Origin: Chrysomallon squamiferum
Taxonomy: Eukaryota; Mollusca; Gastropoda; Neomphalida; Peltospiridae
DNA length: 64,000 nucleotides
Direction of reading: 5' to 3'
Assembly (NCBI GenBank): GCA_012295275.1
Contig: CM022670.1
Location: 1,312,501-1,376,500 of the forward strand
Part shown: positions 62,712 to 64,000 of the stretch, one piece after another
How positions within the stretch are numbered: the stretch's first letter is position 1
Layout: each line of letters opens with the position of its first letter
The notes under the pieces: model-generated
What the model saw: the letters and a program-made list of their open reading frames with translations, nothing else
What the model was told of the DNA's origin: nothing
Databases searched by the model: none
Program-made: the position numbers and the translations under genes

Positions 62712-64000
62712 CCCCCTTCATTTGATAACGTTGTTTCTTATTTTATAATTCATTTGTTTTATTGTAATTATTATCATTTTTGTTTATGAAACGAAATAAA
62801 TTCCCAGACTCTTGTATTTCTGGAACCGATCTTGAGTCAGTCGACCGTTTGCTGTATGATTCGGCGAATTCGAAGATTACGAGATCAAGTTACAAATTTG
62901 AAGGTTTTATTTTGAACAAGAATAATTTGCTGATTCTCAGTTTCTCGATGTAATTGGATTTCTTCCTAATGATGACCGTATCAACGACAAGAATAAATTG
63001 CATTCCATAATGACTAAGACGTTATATAATACATCTTGCATTAGCTGCATCCTGACTGAAGATGTTGTACGTCTCACAAAGACAAATCGATCACAGACAT
63101 GTGTCGAATGAAATTAGTAAATGAAACGTGACAGGATAAACAACACTGGAACGTCTGAACGCAAGAAGATTAAATGATAGTCCTAGAATAATCGATGGAT
63201 GGACGGAAGTATGGAGCTAAGTGTATATCTGTATGCAAACACGCAGACATAAACACACACACATCACAAGCAAATGTATATACATACACATAAATATCTA
63301 CGTACTACACACACACACATTACACACAAACGTACATACACATATAGATTCAAAGTGCAAAAATACATGTACAAACACAATAACACATACAGACATACAT
63401 AATAGATACCTACTTATTACATAGATGCATGTAAGTGATACAAATGTTATAATTTATATTAATTTCGACTTTTTCAATAATGCCTTGAAAAGTAACGAAA
63501 ACAATTATTTTAAGTGAAAAATCTTTCTATTGTCTGGAGGTTACAACGAAACACATATATTTAAAAAACCCACCTATTACGTCCGAAATTGATATGTCAT
63601 TAAAAACACAATGCAATATACCAGATACATGTATAATTGTATTTAATATATTCCTAGAAAAGACATAAACTCTTTTAATTTAATATATTCCTGAAAAATC
63701 ACTATTTTATTCAATGTGTTGCTAGGGAAGTCTTGTACTATATTACATAATAATCGTGTTATCTATACACTATTTTATTTAATATATTCATATATCTAAC
63801 TTCAACAGGTTTGCGAATTTCAAAAGATTTATTTCTGGAAATACATCGTCTGTATTAAATGTTAAATTTGCTTTGAGTTGCAATTAATGGGTGAAGCCCA
63901 AATATCTGGAAAAAGGTTTCGATTTATGAATCTGTTGCTAATCTCAACCGAAGCTTGACATAATTTTAATTACAAGAGTTCCGTCTCAGTTTGACGGTAT
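61314..64000. other. Stretch without a recognised gene
   Basis: Poly(A) at 61932-61957, poly(T) at 62682-62711 and CA/CATA-rich sequence at 63235-63400. A short frame near 62478-62540 sits in AACGAACG-type low complexity. Confidence 0.5.

Overview
This is an AT-rich, repeat-laden piece of an animal nuclear genome. The genes recognised have GT-AG introns with matching phases, cysteine-rich extracellular modules and AATAAA signals. Transposons are of animal type: a Tc1-like element and a CR1/L2-like LINE. The mass of GTAT, AG, ATT and GATA microsatellites suits a mollusc or other spiralian, but that assignment is a guess from sequence style.

Region 1 (1-11.4 kb). The window opens inside a satellite with a 28-bp period (1-783). 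A minus-strand cluster of small secreted-protein genes follows. By joining exons from paralogue comparison I reconstruct one complete five-exon gene (7637 down to 5048, 233 aa). It has a 20-codon signal-peptide exon, a 16-nt microexon, a six-cysteine EB/EGF-like exon and two exons making one beta-rich domain with the core KPVVxVLTSY. Exons 2-5 occur again downstream (4179 down to 1943) with intact frames and splice sites, but with no signal exon of their own. One leader exon may therefore serve two alternative 3' cassettes. A third, shortened relative (8256-7898) lies upstream. A 582-bp decayed Tc1 element (10137-10718) with both inverted ends follows.

Region 2 (11.4-38 kb). I found no convincing gene. 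It holds microsatellites, a perfect (AAT)n/(ATT)n palindrome (18.8 kb), a 24-bp minisatellite carrying CRE-type TGACGTCA sites (21.7 kb), a degraded LINE 3' end (23.5-24.4 kb) and a nested inverted repeat at 30.8 kb.

Region 3 (38.2-39.7 kb). A single-exon plus-strand gene encodes a 222-aa, mostly disordered, basic and serine-rich protein. I do not recognise it. Its C-terminus carries conserved-looking short linear motifs.

Region 4 (40-64 kb). This part is mostly non-coding. The main structure is an old two-copy tandem duplication (about 50.64-53.70 and 53.70-58.05 kb). Each copy holds a stretch of degenerate minisatellite (TCTCTATCACGTCCGA-like) and two blocks that are nearly identical although the sequence around them has diverged. 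There is also an 86-bp tRNA-like element near 42.05 kb and an inverted GATA/GACA array near 44.75 kb.

All identity figures are by eye. Family assignments come from recognising motifs, not from searches.
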